From positions 1,922,001 to 1,986,000 of the forward strand of contig JADNRZ010000001.1 of assembly GCA_015501605.1 (NCBI GenBank): a DNA stretch of 64,000 bases. The letters are read 5' to 3'. The first letter of the stretch is position 1. Every line of letters begins with the position of its first letter. The DNA comes from Panaeolus papilionaceus. Its lineage: Eukaryota > Basidiomycota > Agaricomycetes > Agaricales. The translations under genes were made by a program, and so were the position numbers. This document shows positions 33,946 to 45,107 of the stretch, piece after piece. The notes beneath the pieces are model-generated. The model was not told the DNA's origin and did no database searches. It worked only from the letters and a program-made list of their open reading frames with translations.

Positions 33946-34390
33946 CGTGTAATGAATAAGATCGTATGACTATATTGTCAGGTGTACTCAGTAATCGCAT
34001 CCGTGTATGATTAGTTGAGCAATTCTGCTCGTCTTTCTCTTCTTTGCTTTCTTGTGTTGCTATATTTCCGATTCATTGTGCAGTGTTGGTTTGTTTACTT
34101 ATTGGACACTTTTTTACATGTTGTTGTTGGGAATTATTATTTATGTGTGTATTTCTACATAGTTTGTTGTGCCACGCAAAAGATTATTTTTGTTGTAAGA
34201 AGACGATGGGTTAAGTAGTGGAGGTTTAATGAAGTGTACGAGTATAAATCGGAGAGTGCCGAAAGTAGTAAGTGTTGGTTGTGTGGCTCCCTATTAACAG
34301 TCAAGACGCTACATAAGGATCAAAACTAGTCTGAATGTTACTTCCCGTTCTTCAAGTCTACTGCCTTTTCACTCTTTGAATACATCTATC
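33946..34390. other. Intergenic gap and transporter promoter
   Basis: This 445-bp gap is T-rich, with a TATAAAT-like element near 34243. It is the 3' flank of the ankyrin gene and the promoter of the transporter. There is nothing further to call. Confidence 0.4.
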
Positions 34391-36883
34391 ATGATACCCC
34401 ACATTGCCGACAGTGATCCTGATCCAACCAGCCAGATACCTTGGCCAACAGCGAGAAGTCGTCCACAGGATCAGCCTGATTCAAACGGCGTCGGAGACAG
34501 TGCTGGCACTTCAACACCAAGTGAAATCAACAACAAGCGAGTCACAAAACCACCAGCAAAGCGTCGGCTTTCGACATGGGACCTCATAACCTTAAGCATC
34601 TCAATGGGAGGGGCACAAATGGTATGGACAGTAGAGCTTGGGTACGTTGAATCAGTTGACGCGGTGTTGACGGGGGTTCGAAATGTGGTCCTAACTATTC
34701 GCTTGACTCTTGCAGTTACGGTACCCCGTTTCTGCTGGAACTAGGTTTGTCGGAGCACGTAACGTCGTTGGTCTGGTTAGCAGGTCCCATTAGCGGATTG
34801 ATAGCACAACCTGTGATTGGTATGACCCGCTTCAGCCCTTTATATTGTCAACATGCGTTATTTACGCCGTTTCAATCCTTCAGGTGCACTCTCGGATTCG
34901 TCTTCTTCGAAGTATCGCAGACGCTTCTGGATTGTTCTCTCGACAGTTGCTCTCGTTATCTCCACGTTTACTTTGGCATTCTGCAAAGAGCTTGCCAAGT
35001 TCTTTGTCGGACTTATGAACGTCGGCGCGGGGGATTGGGATCAGAAAGCAGACCTATGGGTAAGCATTTTCATTCTTGTATACCCCTTCCACTTGCCAAC
35101 CTGTTCTTGTATCCAGCGCCATAATACTGCCATATTCTTGGCAGTTGTCTCATTTTATGTTTTGGATTTCGCTTTGAACGGACTTCAAGCATCGCTTCGA
35201 AATCTATTGCTCGATGTTACTCCTTCCGGACAACTCAGTGCGGCTAATGCATGGCACGGTCGAATGACGAATGCTGGTAACATCATAGGCTATGGATTTG
35301 GTAAGAATACACCGCCTTCTCGACACATGTCCTCTGTTCTCATCATTCGATTTTAGGGTTCCTTCCCTTGGAATCGCTACCGATTATAGGAAGGCTGGGA
35401 GGCACGCAATTCAGAAAGTTTTGCCTTGTGTGTTGCACAGTGCTTGTCGGCACCGTCGCCTTGACTTGCGTTTCTCACCACGAAGAAGCTGGGGCCCGTC
35501 GCTCACGAAGTTCCCCGTATGTATTTTCGAATTGCAGCATTGAATCATAATAATTCAGACACGGCCACAGGTCGATGAATGAAGTGTTCTCGAACATTTA
35601 CAGCGCCATTACGACCTTGCCCAAATCCATTCGACGTGTGTGTTATGTCCAAGTGTTCTCGTTTATGGGATGGTTCCCGTTCCTGTTCTACTCGTGAGTA
35701 CACAATTTTTGTGGGCAGATCGCGTTGTTAAAACTATATTTCACCAGCACAACCTATGTAGGGCAAATCATGGCCTATGAATATGATAGAGAACCCGATG
35801 CAGAAAGGGCCACCCAGCTTGGTGCTTTTGCGATGATGTTGTATAGCATTGGTGGGTCATATTTCTTTGATTGTCTACTTAAGTAACGATACTCATCCGG
35901 GGACCAGTTGGTGTCTTGGCTGGCGTCATACTGCCCCACTTAGCATCGCGAGATCGTCGTCTCATGGCCCACAAGACTGACGTCGACGAAAACGCTGAGA
36001 TGGCACGCATCCGGGAAACCGTTCGTCAATGGAGAGTAGAGGCTGCACGTGCAGGGAAACCCTTGAAGCTTCCAGTGATGCCCTTCCTGTTGAGGAATAT
36101 CTGGACGGGTGCCCTTTTGCTTTTCAGCGTCCTTTGCTTCTCCACTTTCTTTATCTCTACGGTATTTCAAGTACGCCGGGTTTTTAAATGTCAGGAGCGA
36201 TGTCTGAATAAATTCACAGGCCACCATCTTCATCAGTTTGTTGGGTATATGCTGGGCGGTTACGATGTGGGTGCCCTTTGCGACAATCATGGAGGTGGGG
36301 AGACTTTTCGAGAACAGCGCGCTATGGAATACTGAATGTTTTGCAGCTCTTGAAAGAACCTACTATCCCGCCCTCTGCACCTCCAGCCAGTCGTCGACCC
36401 TCTCATATTCGTAACTTCTCCACGCCAGGTCAAAGGCCTGTTGTTGTTCCTAACGAAAGGCAACCTCTCTTGAGAAGGAGGTCTTTTAGTGAATATGATG
36501 ATGCCGTTTCCGAGCCAGATATCGGCTCTGCTCCATTGGCCGGAGGAACTACGCTTGGGATACACAACCTCGCAATTGTTACTCCACAGTTAATTGTAAG
36601 TATTCAACCTTATTGGATGTCTACAGCTGTCGATGCCCTTTAGGTTGCCATTGCCACAAGCATCATCTTCCGGATAGTAGACGGCCCATCTTCCCAACCC
36701 CATACAACAGTAGAGGACACATACTATGGCAAGAATGGTGTTGCTTGGGCTATCCGCTTTGGAGGTGTCTGTACTCTCTTCGGAGCAATGCTTGCCCGAA
36801 TGGTCGCTCCAACTCCAACTGAGAGGGCTATGCGACGCCGATTGGGAGAAATGAAGCTCCTCGGCGAAGAATCCATTCCTTAA
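34391..36883 (+). CDS. Sucrose/alpha-glucoside proton symporter (SUT/SLC45-type MFS)
   Basis: This membrane transporter of the MFS (SUT/SLC45, related to GPH) moves sucrose, maltose or similar glycosides with protons. ATG 34391 (MIPHIADSDPDPT) begins a cytosolic leader, and about 10 exons follow. Key blocks are ITLSISMGGAQMVWTVELGYGTPFLLELGL (TM1-2), the loop SSSSKYRRRFWI after TM3, FYVLDFALNGLQASLRNLLLD with the family Arg/Asp pair, and ANAWHGRMTNAGNIIGYGFG. The second half has GWFPFLFYSTTYVGQIMA and GICWAVTMWVPFATIME. A cytosolic insertion of about 90 residues with RPLL-type basic motifs and an acidic, Ser-rich region lies in the loop before the last two helices. The substrate is inferred from the family. 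Confidence 0.9.
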
Positions 36884-37406
36884 ATTGAGCATACGAACAT
36901 TTAATCAGTCGGCTATCTCTACATCTGCTACACGCATACATCAGTACTCTTTGTCATTTTATGGTTTGTCATCGTGCTTTTTTTCTGCCACCGCTTGTAC
37001 TCCTAGATATTGCATAAATAACATGGATTATCGACGATATCAGACACGGCTCAATCATCGGACAGCACCACAAGAATTACATCCCAGTCGTCATGTTCGA
37101 CAGTCGATAACGAGACGCAAGGTACTTGCGTTATTGTGACTTCATGTCCAAGCATCGATTGAAGTAAACCTCGATATTCTGCACTTACTGTGAGTGTATG
37201 AATACAATAATGGAATTTTTGAGGTACCTTCGATTGCTATATTCTCCTTGTAGAAGCATCGAATCGAAAATGCTCGACTCATATATGTAGATATTGCTGA
37301 CATGTGCCCCCTTATTCGAGTATTATTCTGACTTGAGGGACCCTTTAAGCACATGATTGCGCTTGATGAAGCATTTTCGCGAAATCGGCAAACACTCCAA
37401 TAGACT
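36884..37406. other. Convergent intergenic gap
   Basis: This is 523 bp between two convergent genes. A plus-strand reading frame at 37024-37139 (MDYRRYQTRLNHRTAP) is short and without support. The rest is AT-rich 3' flank. Confidence 0.4.
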
Positions 37407-39606
37407 CTACATTGATCGGCTGCCTCTCGACCTAGTCAAAGCATTAGATGATGATGCAGACCTGATTTCTAACGTACCGTCGTCTATCACAGGTTCAAAA
37501 CTCTGAAAAGATGATTCCTGTAATTCATCGTCCCAGACCAAAGACCGTCCAGTATGACATACAACTTGCTTTTCCACCAATGCACCTTTTGGTAGTTCTG
37601 GAACTACAACAAAGATAGTTGGAGCCCGTGAGGCCTAGTACATGCAAAGTAAGGCCGTGCATAAACCAATGAACATTTTGACGCACTCGCAATTCCATAT
37701 GACCTATTTTTGTTGGACTTATGTTGTGAAGATCAGTCAGCCAGTAAATCACCAGCTCTTCATGGCCTGCCCAAGAACCGCCATACTGATCTTTTACTGC
37801 GTTGAGAACTCGTTCGACGTGTTGCGAAGATAGAGCCAGCTCAAGCGGTAGAGATTGTGGGGAAGGTAAAGCAAGTTTGCTGGGAATTAGGCCTATTTGG
37901 CCGGAGATGAAGATGTGTTCTGCAATCTGACAGCTCAGATGAGAAAGCACAAAAACAGATGATTTAAACAAGCTCACAGAGATTGCCTGAGAGTATGGTC
38001 CAATGTTTGCGGGTGCCCAATAGCTGAGACCTTGGACGTGAAGAGCATATCGATCTGTGGGTTTGATCTCCTTGAACGCTATGCACTCCATTCGTATACG
38101 CACCCCCTGTGGCAAATTCACACCAACGCATGCACGTGCGGCCGGACTCGTGCCAAAATACTTGCCATAAACCTCGTTGACCCGACCGAATAAGTCTATG
38201 GACTCTAATAGAATGTTGATCATCGTGCAATTGGACACAGAGAGTCCATGTTCCGATAACTCATCTATAATCAAGCATGAGCAGAAATTCGGACGATCTC
38301 AAACAGCAAACTTGCGGATAATGTGTTCAAAGCACTCCTTGACGTCTTCCTCAATGGTTAAATTTCCTGCGGTAGCCTCGACATTGGATATTGTTAGCCA
38401 TGACCCCCGCTTTTGAAGTGCGACCTTGGGCGCTAAGATCAAGTCGAGTGGCCGGAAAGCGAGATGTTGGTTTTCGGAGTGAGGAATGATACACCGAGTA
38501 GACATGGTATCATAGACAGACTGGTATTTGTCTTCTAATAATCTGGGAATGGTGATCTTGGGTGTATCGAGCGATTTGGGTCCCAACTCGGCTGATTTGA
38601 TGCGTAAGAAGGCGACAGTGGCAAAGTCATGGTCAGAGTGAATGACTGTCTCCGTCTCTAACCTAGAGGCACTGTGTTAATTGTGATTAAAATTGAGTAG
38701 CAGATGAGATCATACAGCTTGATCTGGTATTTGAAGAGTGAGCAGTCGAGAGTCAACGATTCGTATTCTCCACCCTCTCCGCACACATGCAACCCGTACA
38801 ACGCATTCTGTGCCCGAGTTGAGACTTCTAAACAAATGACATTACAAATAGGAGACCAACCAATTTTTTTAGTGTTGGTTCCATTTCTGCGAGGGTTTTG
38901 CCAAGGTGAGTTGTCTTGAGACCGATCCCTGCAACCTTGATGAGAATAGCCTCCATTCCGGACTCTATCATTTCATCAAGGAGTTCCTCTTGATTTCTCT
39001 GCCACAGGTAGCAGAGAGGAGTCCATCCTAATCTCTTGCATCTGGGCCGTTAAATAAATTCAACGACAATGGCGATTGATTGAAACTACTGCACGCACAC
39101 ATGCTCAACTCTGACGCGCTGGTAATTAGATAGAATGGCGCCAACAGAAACACCCTGGACATCGGGATGTTTTTCCTTAGCGAAAGTTAGTGCGGTTGCA
39201 GGAATATTGAGTCATAACAATACCTTCACTAAGGACAATATCTCGAAAAGATCCTCCGTCTCATCACCTGCAATACCACCATTATCCTTCACATTTCTTC
39301 CACCATACTCAGCTCCCTGTTCAACAGCGTCGCCGGTGATGATTCTTCGGTATAATGGCACATCGAGAGCACGGGCAACAAATTCAATAGCATCCTGACC
39401 TACAGTTTGGTATAGATAGGAATCCAATTCCTCTACGAAGCAGATGAACAAATTAGTGAAAACGCGAAGCTGTTAACAATGTCCCGACCTTTGTCAGGAG
39501 CAGGTCTCAACGATGCCGCAGCTACAAGTTCGTGTCCGTTCTTTTCACAATGAACGAGATTATAGCAGCTATCCTTCCCACCGCTGAGTAAAGCAACGTA
39601 CTTCAT
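37407..39606 (-). CDS. DPH6: Diphthine-ammonia ligase Dph6 with C-terminal RidA domains
   Basis: Dph6 catalyses the last step of diphthamide formation on elongation factor 2, using ATP and ammonium. The ATG at 39606 opens MKYVALLSGGKDSCYN, with the SGGKDS ATP-pyrophosphatase loop. Conserved blocks follow: TGDAVEQGAEYGGRNVKDNG, RVRVEHVCKRLGWTPLCYLW, IKVAGIGL, and LHVCGEGGEYESL with its signature Gly-Glu-Gly-Gly-Glu-Tyr-Glu. The C-terminal half contains two YjgF/RidA-like segments, ANIGPYSQAI plus IAEHIFISGQIGLIPS, and APTIFVVVPELPKGALVEKQVV, as in yeast Dph6. About nine exons. A 186-bp divergent promoter separates it from FRS1. Length near 650 residues is in line with fungal members. The final exon is read to a TAG at 37407. 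Confidence 0.9.
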
Positions 39607-39792
39607 AATAGGATGAAGATGCAGACCAAGGAAGGAGTGAGTCGCGTCTTATTACTTAACAATTAAACTAGAAGAGTGGCGATCAGCGGGCCGATTGATC
39701 CGGCATTCCCGACATTCTTTGTAGAAATGACTTGTTGCTCGATATCTCTTGATCCATAACTTTTTCAAGGCGAATCTTCGATACTGTCTACA
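39607..39792. promoter_or_regulatory. DPH6/FRS1 divergent promoter
   Basis: This is 186 bp shared between two translation genes that read away from each other. It has no CACGTG or TATA box that I could find. The compact distance implies overlapping core promoters. Confidence 0.45.
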
Positions 39793-42151
39793 ATGCCAAC
39801 CGTATCTGTGGACAAAGCTGACCTTTGGGAACGTCTTGGGCAGGAATATAGTGCGCGATCTGATCATCTTCCAATGACCTATTTTGCTGATTGTCACTAT
39901 TATCACTAGCTACGGAGGAGTTCGATAAATTATGCTTTGACTATGGTATTGAGCTTGACGAAGATGTGAGGCCTCCCTCTACCGTGAAGTATACAATCTC
40001 TGATAAACCCGCAGACCACCGAGGAAGTAGAAGAGCTGATCAAGAAGGGGTTGCCTGCGGAGAGACCAGTAGGAATAGTGCATTACTTATGTCAACACAC
40101 TCTCACTAACATTGCAACAGCAATTGAAAATTGAAATTCCAGCCAACAGGCAATTATGAGTCCCTTAACAGAAATTTCGCAGAAGTTCATTTCGTTCGTT
40201 TCAGATACGATCTTTTGTGCATCGAGGGTATTGCCCGTGCTTTGCGCGTCTTCCTTCAGAAGTCCGAAGCACCCAACTATCGTCTGGTTTATCCACCTGG
40301 AGGAGAAAATGATCTACTCACTGTCAAAGTTGACCCAGAGGTATGTAGTTATTCTTGGACATTGCTTAACCTAACCTTGTCTGCAGACTGCCAAAATTAG
40401 GCCCCTCTTCGCCTGTGCGGTTTTGAGAAACGTCAAATTTACCCCTAGATCATACGCCTCTTTCATCGATTTGCAGGATAAGTTGCATCAGAATATTTGC
40501 AGACGCAGGCAACTTGTTGCAATCGGTACTCATGATCTCGATACCCTTACTCCACCCTTCCGCTACGAAGCCAAGCCTCCCAAAAGCATTAAATTTGCGC
40601 CTCTGGGCAAGGACAAACAGTACACTGCTGAAGAGTTGATGACTCTGTACGAGGTCTGCTATTTGACCCTTTTCTACTTTTAAATTTAATTACTAAAACC
40701 ACGACAACAGTCGGAAAAGCACCTTGCAAAGCATCTTCACATCATCAAAGATTCCCCTGTCTATCCAATTATCTACGACTCGAAAGATCAAGTGCTCTCC
40801 ATGCCTCCAATCATCAACTCCGATCATAGCAAGATTACTCTGGAAACGCGGAACATCTTCATCGATGTCACCGCTACTGATCAGACAAAGCTGAATATCG
40901 TGATCAACATTGTCGCCACAATGTTTTCGGAGTATTGCGCTGAACCATTTACGTACGTTTCATACACAACAAAATCAGCATGTTCTCAACACGATTTGAT
41001 AGCGTTGAGCCAGTGAAGGTCATCCTCCCTGATGGTCAATCACGCATTTGTCCAAACCTTTCGGGACATGATATGAAGGCCCGTGCCTCGTACGTGAACT
41101 CCTGCACTGGTTTATCGCTGAGCTCCCAGGAAGTTGCAACTTTGCTCCAACGAATGGCTCTGCGTGCGGAAATCTCGCCATCAAACAATGATGAACTTGA
41201 TGTCCACATTTCCCCAACAAGGCCAGATATTTTGCACGAATGTGACATAATGGAGGACGCTGCCATTGCATACGGTTTCAACAACCTACCGGACAAGTTC
41301 CCTACCACAAGCACTGTCGCTCAGCCTTTGGCTATCAGCAAATTGAGTGATATTATCCGTACTGAGTGGGCTTTCGCAGGCTGGGTCGAGGTTCTCCCAT
41401 TGATCCTGGTGGGTGTATTCAGAAACTTATTGAATTAAACTTCTGAGAAAATGCGCAGTGTTCCCATGAAGAAAATTTTGAATGGCTGAACCACGAAGAC
41501 GACGGCGAGACTGCTGTAAAAATTGCCAACCCAAAGACATTGGAGTTCCAGGTTGTTCGAACTAGCCTGGTTCCTGGTCTTCTGAAGACCATTCGAGAGA
41601 ATCGCTCTCATTCACTCCCCATCAAGATCTTTGAGACTTCGGACGTTGTTTTTAAAGACGTGACAAGGGAGCGACAAGCACGCAACGAAAGGCACGCTGC
41701 GGCCGTGTGGTGCAACAAGACTGCAGGATTTGAAATTGTGCATGGAATGTTGGACAGAGCCATGAAAATGTTGGAGATACTGAACATAGGTAGCGCTGGC
41801 TCTAAAGCTGAGTCGGGCTACTATATCAAGGAGGTTAATGGTAAGTGTGATTGAACAGGTAATTGAGAACCTAGGTTAATCACAGGGCGTCTAGATCCAA
41901 TGTACTTCCCCGGGCGTGCTGCAACTATTTTCTATCGATCACCACCCTCGGGAAAGGATGTCCTTTCTGCGCTCAACAACACCATCAAGACTGCATTACA
42001 CGTTCAGCAAGACATCGCTATCGGAACACTTGGTATCCTTCACCCTTCCGTGCTGGAAAAGTTCGAAATCGGCTTCCCATGTTCGGCCCTTGAGTTCAAT
42101 CTGGACCCATTCAAGAAGCAGATGCACAAGGTTTGGACGAATGCAGATTGA
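39793..42151 (+). CDS. FRS1: Phenylalanyl-tRNA synthetase beta subunit, cytosolic
   Basis: This is the large subunit of the cytosolic heterotetramer that charges tRNA-Phe; it carries tRNA binding and editing and supports the alpha subunit. The ATG at 39793 starts [19 protein letters not shown]. Eight or more exons yield B3/B4-type and B5 blocks: [78 protein letters not shown] AIGTHDLD, and [11 protein letters not shown]. The catalytic-like fold has [24 protein letters not shown] and [16 protein letters not shown]. The last exon ends MHKVWTNAD. Length about 590 residues matches the eukaryotic type, distinct from bacterial PheT. Its partner alpha subunit lies at 54192-56256 in the same window. 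Confidence 0.95.
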
Positions 42152-42980
42152 TAGAATAGGTGTCAATCCTGTCTTCCGATCTCGTGTACACACTCACAAG
42201 TTGTATCTGTGTTCGTAAACCCAATAGAAACAAAGAAGGAGAATATACAAAAGTTTCATATTATTATTTTGTGGCGATATTTCGATATTGTCCCTGTATC
42301 TCCCGATTGGTTGGCTCTATAAAACACGTTAAATAAATCATGAGTGTGAGATGGTTTTGATCATTGGATTACGAAAAGCGAAAAGGTAGGCGGCAAACTT
42401 TTTTTCGTGTCTGAAGCAAGTCTGAAGAAAAGAGCTTTGCATGGTTGGGTCATTGTGTGCACGAACTTGAACATTCATTTTGAAGGGACGAAGAGGTGTT
42501 CATAAATAGCTGGCCAAGAAGAAGAGGGTTATAAAAGTAGTTATCGTAGTCGCAGGTCAGCTGAGGTTCTGGTTTTGATACTTAGGAGATGATAGTTTCC
42601 AGTTCAGACTGGATGATATATGAACTTTATGAATTTGAATTGACGTGAAATTTCGATCATATAGGATGGAAACTTGAATGTACGAATTTATATCCATCAC
42701 ATTCACGTTGCAAAAATACCTCTGGTAGCAATTTCAAGTCAAGAATGGATTTAGAACGGGTGATTGATATAAGAAGACTGCAAGAAATGCAAACCTAATA
42801 AGTCAATTATTACGGAATTAAGCTATTATTGGTTCCGAGTTACTTAGTGTGGTTTCACCTGCTAGACTGTGACACTCCACCGAATTTCACCCACCTTAAG
42901 CTTCGCTTATCAAAGTCTCAACCTTTAAGAACCCAAATGACAGCCTTTCGAACTGCTCTTGCTTGTGCTCGTCGTTCATC
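42152..42980. other. Intergenic gap of about 830 bp
   Basis: AT-rich sequence without an open frame of note. It holds the FRS1 3' flank and the promoter of the first glycosyltransferase copy. I see no repeat or RNA gene. Confidence 0.4.
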
Positions 42981-44416
42981 ATGTTCTCTAGCAGACGGCA
43001 GGTGCAACTGCTAGCCGTCATTCTCTCTGCTTGCCTGATTTATCTGGCCAAGTCAACAATCCCATTCCCAGATGGTTTCAAGCGCGTTCCGCTCTCAGGG
43101 TGGGCTAAAATGGACTATGTTAACCATGCAAACAGCAGTGCATCATCAATCTCACCAACGTCGGAGCCAATTGTGCTGACCCTTGTGCTTATGGGGCAAC
43201 CAGCTGCTCAGGAGGGGCTGGTGACAATTAAATCTGCCATCATGCATTCATCGCGACCACTGGATATACATCTCATCTGCTCCGAGGACGCTGTGGATAT
43301 CGTAGAGTCCAAACTCCAGCTCATCAAACGACCATATTATGCGCTGAATGTCATATTCCATGTCATTCCCCTCATACGGGTTCAGGAGCGTCTGGAACGC
43401 GCCGACATCGGGACTGGTAGCCGCAATTGGCCTATGCTCAGCAAGTTGCTTATACATGAAATCCTCGTCGGTGTGGAGAAGGCAATTTTTGTAGATACAG
43501 ATATGATTTTTGTTGGTAAGTCGGCATGTACCACTCGCCCCATGACTCTAACTTACTACAGTTACGTTCGTTTTTTCAGTAGATCCTGTTCAGCTGTGGG
43601 ATACTTTCGGAACACTTGACAAAAATATCTTGGTAGCACTGCCCACTCTCGGTCCCACATCACATGCAGGTCAGATATGCACCTGTGTCATGCTGTTACA
43701 CCTTGGGCGTATGCGCAGACCTGAACCGGGCACCCTTCTCGTTCCTTCATCTGTCATCGGGCACAAAGATATCCTTACTGACGCACTCCTGGCCGCAGAA
43801 AAGGACGGCATACCCGACATGTTCAGTCGCCCCGAACGCGTACCATTCACCCGGAAGGACCCTCCGTTTCATGACCAAGGAACCATCTTTGTCTTGTGGA
43901 TGCACCGTCCAGAACTCTTTGCCCATCTTTCCCTTCGATGGGACATCACACAATGCCGATCAAGCTACGGACTTCGACTTTGGGGTTTTGTTGACAAGGA
44001 TGGGAAACGAAGGAACGACGACACTTCTATTTCCGAGGAAGAGCACATCCAAACACAAGTTGACGATGACCGAGTCAACGAACAGCTTATTGTACCAGGT
44101 ATTATTCACTTGTGAGTCATTTGCACATCCCTGCGTAATCGTGGAGTCATAGGATTGTTCATTGCAGCAATTGCCAACCAGACGCAGGCACCAATGTCTG
44201 GGAGTGGCCTGAGAACCACAACAGCGGGTTAAAAACTTGGGCCCCCATGGTAACGTCCAGCGTACGGTACAAGTGAGTTTATCTTTCCAATATTTAAAGC
44301 TGTAAGCTAGGAGGTATTCTTACCGTGCCATTAGATGGGTTTGGCTAAACCGTGGAAATGGCTTTGCAACGGTCTCGATTGTCAAGAAAACTGGTGTTCG
44401 ATGGTTGGATGAGTAG
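42981..44416 (+). CDS. GT8-like type II membrane glycosyltransferase, tandem copy 1
   Basis: A Golgi-type glycosyltransferase of 417 residues in four exons: 42981-43515, 43580-44111, 44168-44272, 44335-44416. The N-terminus MFSSRRQVQLLAVILSACLIYLAK is a short cytosolic tail plus signal anchor. The catalytic domain has IVLTLVLMGQPAAQEGLV, the metal-binding DxD motif in IFVDTDMIFV, then DPVQLWDTFGTL, CTCVMLLHLGRMR, GHKDILTDALLAA, DQGTIFVLW and WDITQCRSSYGL. The pattern is that of LARGE/XXYLT-like family 8 enzymes, which add xylose or similar sugars to proteins. The 64-nt intron at 43516-43579 lies just after the DxD strand, breaks the frame and holds stop codons, so it must be removed. All exons are intact, and the copy ends a few residues earlier than copy 2. 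Confidence 0.85.
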
Positions 44417-45107
44417 ACCATCGACACATAGTCATTTGACCTCCAACCACTAGTGCTCATCATCCACCATCGTTTCAAGGCCACTGGACCAACACCCGCC
44501 AACATGGCCAAATCGAAGGTGCCACCATACATATATCATCAATCCTTGTTCCAGTTTCTTGTAAGGTACGACGTTAAACCACTGCCATCACCACACGTTG
44601 GCTAGTCGTTGGAACTTTCTGTCTTTTACAGAGTCAACCTGCCGTTTTCTTAGTATAACCAGCTAGTATCGTGAAGCTATGTTTTATAATAGGATTCAGG
44701 AATCCCGAACTTGATCGACGGATAATACCCGGAACCTCTTGAACCAGCTCCTATATATTTGCAGTCATTTATACTCACATCCGCTTCGAATCTCTTTCAC
44801 TTATATTTTGGAATAGTATCACGGATGCTTATATCTTGTGTCTGTCGTCGTAATATACGGGCGTTTAATTTTTTGGTGAATGATTAGGTAGAAAGTATCG
44901 AATCAACGAATTTGATGTGCGATATACTTGGGAATTGCTTAATTGCGCAACCAATCAGCAACCAGCAAGTATTAAAGTAACAAATGAAATTACCTCAGTG
45001 CCTCACCGATCATCACCCCTGAGAAAACCCACTGCCGAATGTTGTCAACAAAAACGTTTTTGAGATGAAAACCACCACAACTACACTTGTTTCTTGATCT
45101 GTCCACG
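44417..45107. other. Gap between the glycosyltransferase copies
   Basis: This is 691 bp with the 3' flank of copy 1 and the promoter of copy 2. I see no duplicated promoter sequence when compared with the gap before copy 1, and no open frame of note on the plus strand. Confidence 0.4.

Noticed and set aside
36885..37139. Short plus-strand frame after the sugar transporter
   Set aside because: Lies in a 3' flank, without start context, splice support or recognisable motif.
43516..43579. Possible frameshift or deletion that would make glycosyltransferase copy 1 a pseudogene
   Set aside because: The break is a normal 64-nt intron with good GT-AG ends and a branch-like TAAC; splicing restores the frame and family spacing.
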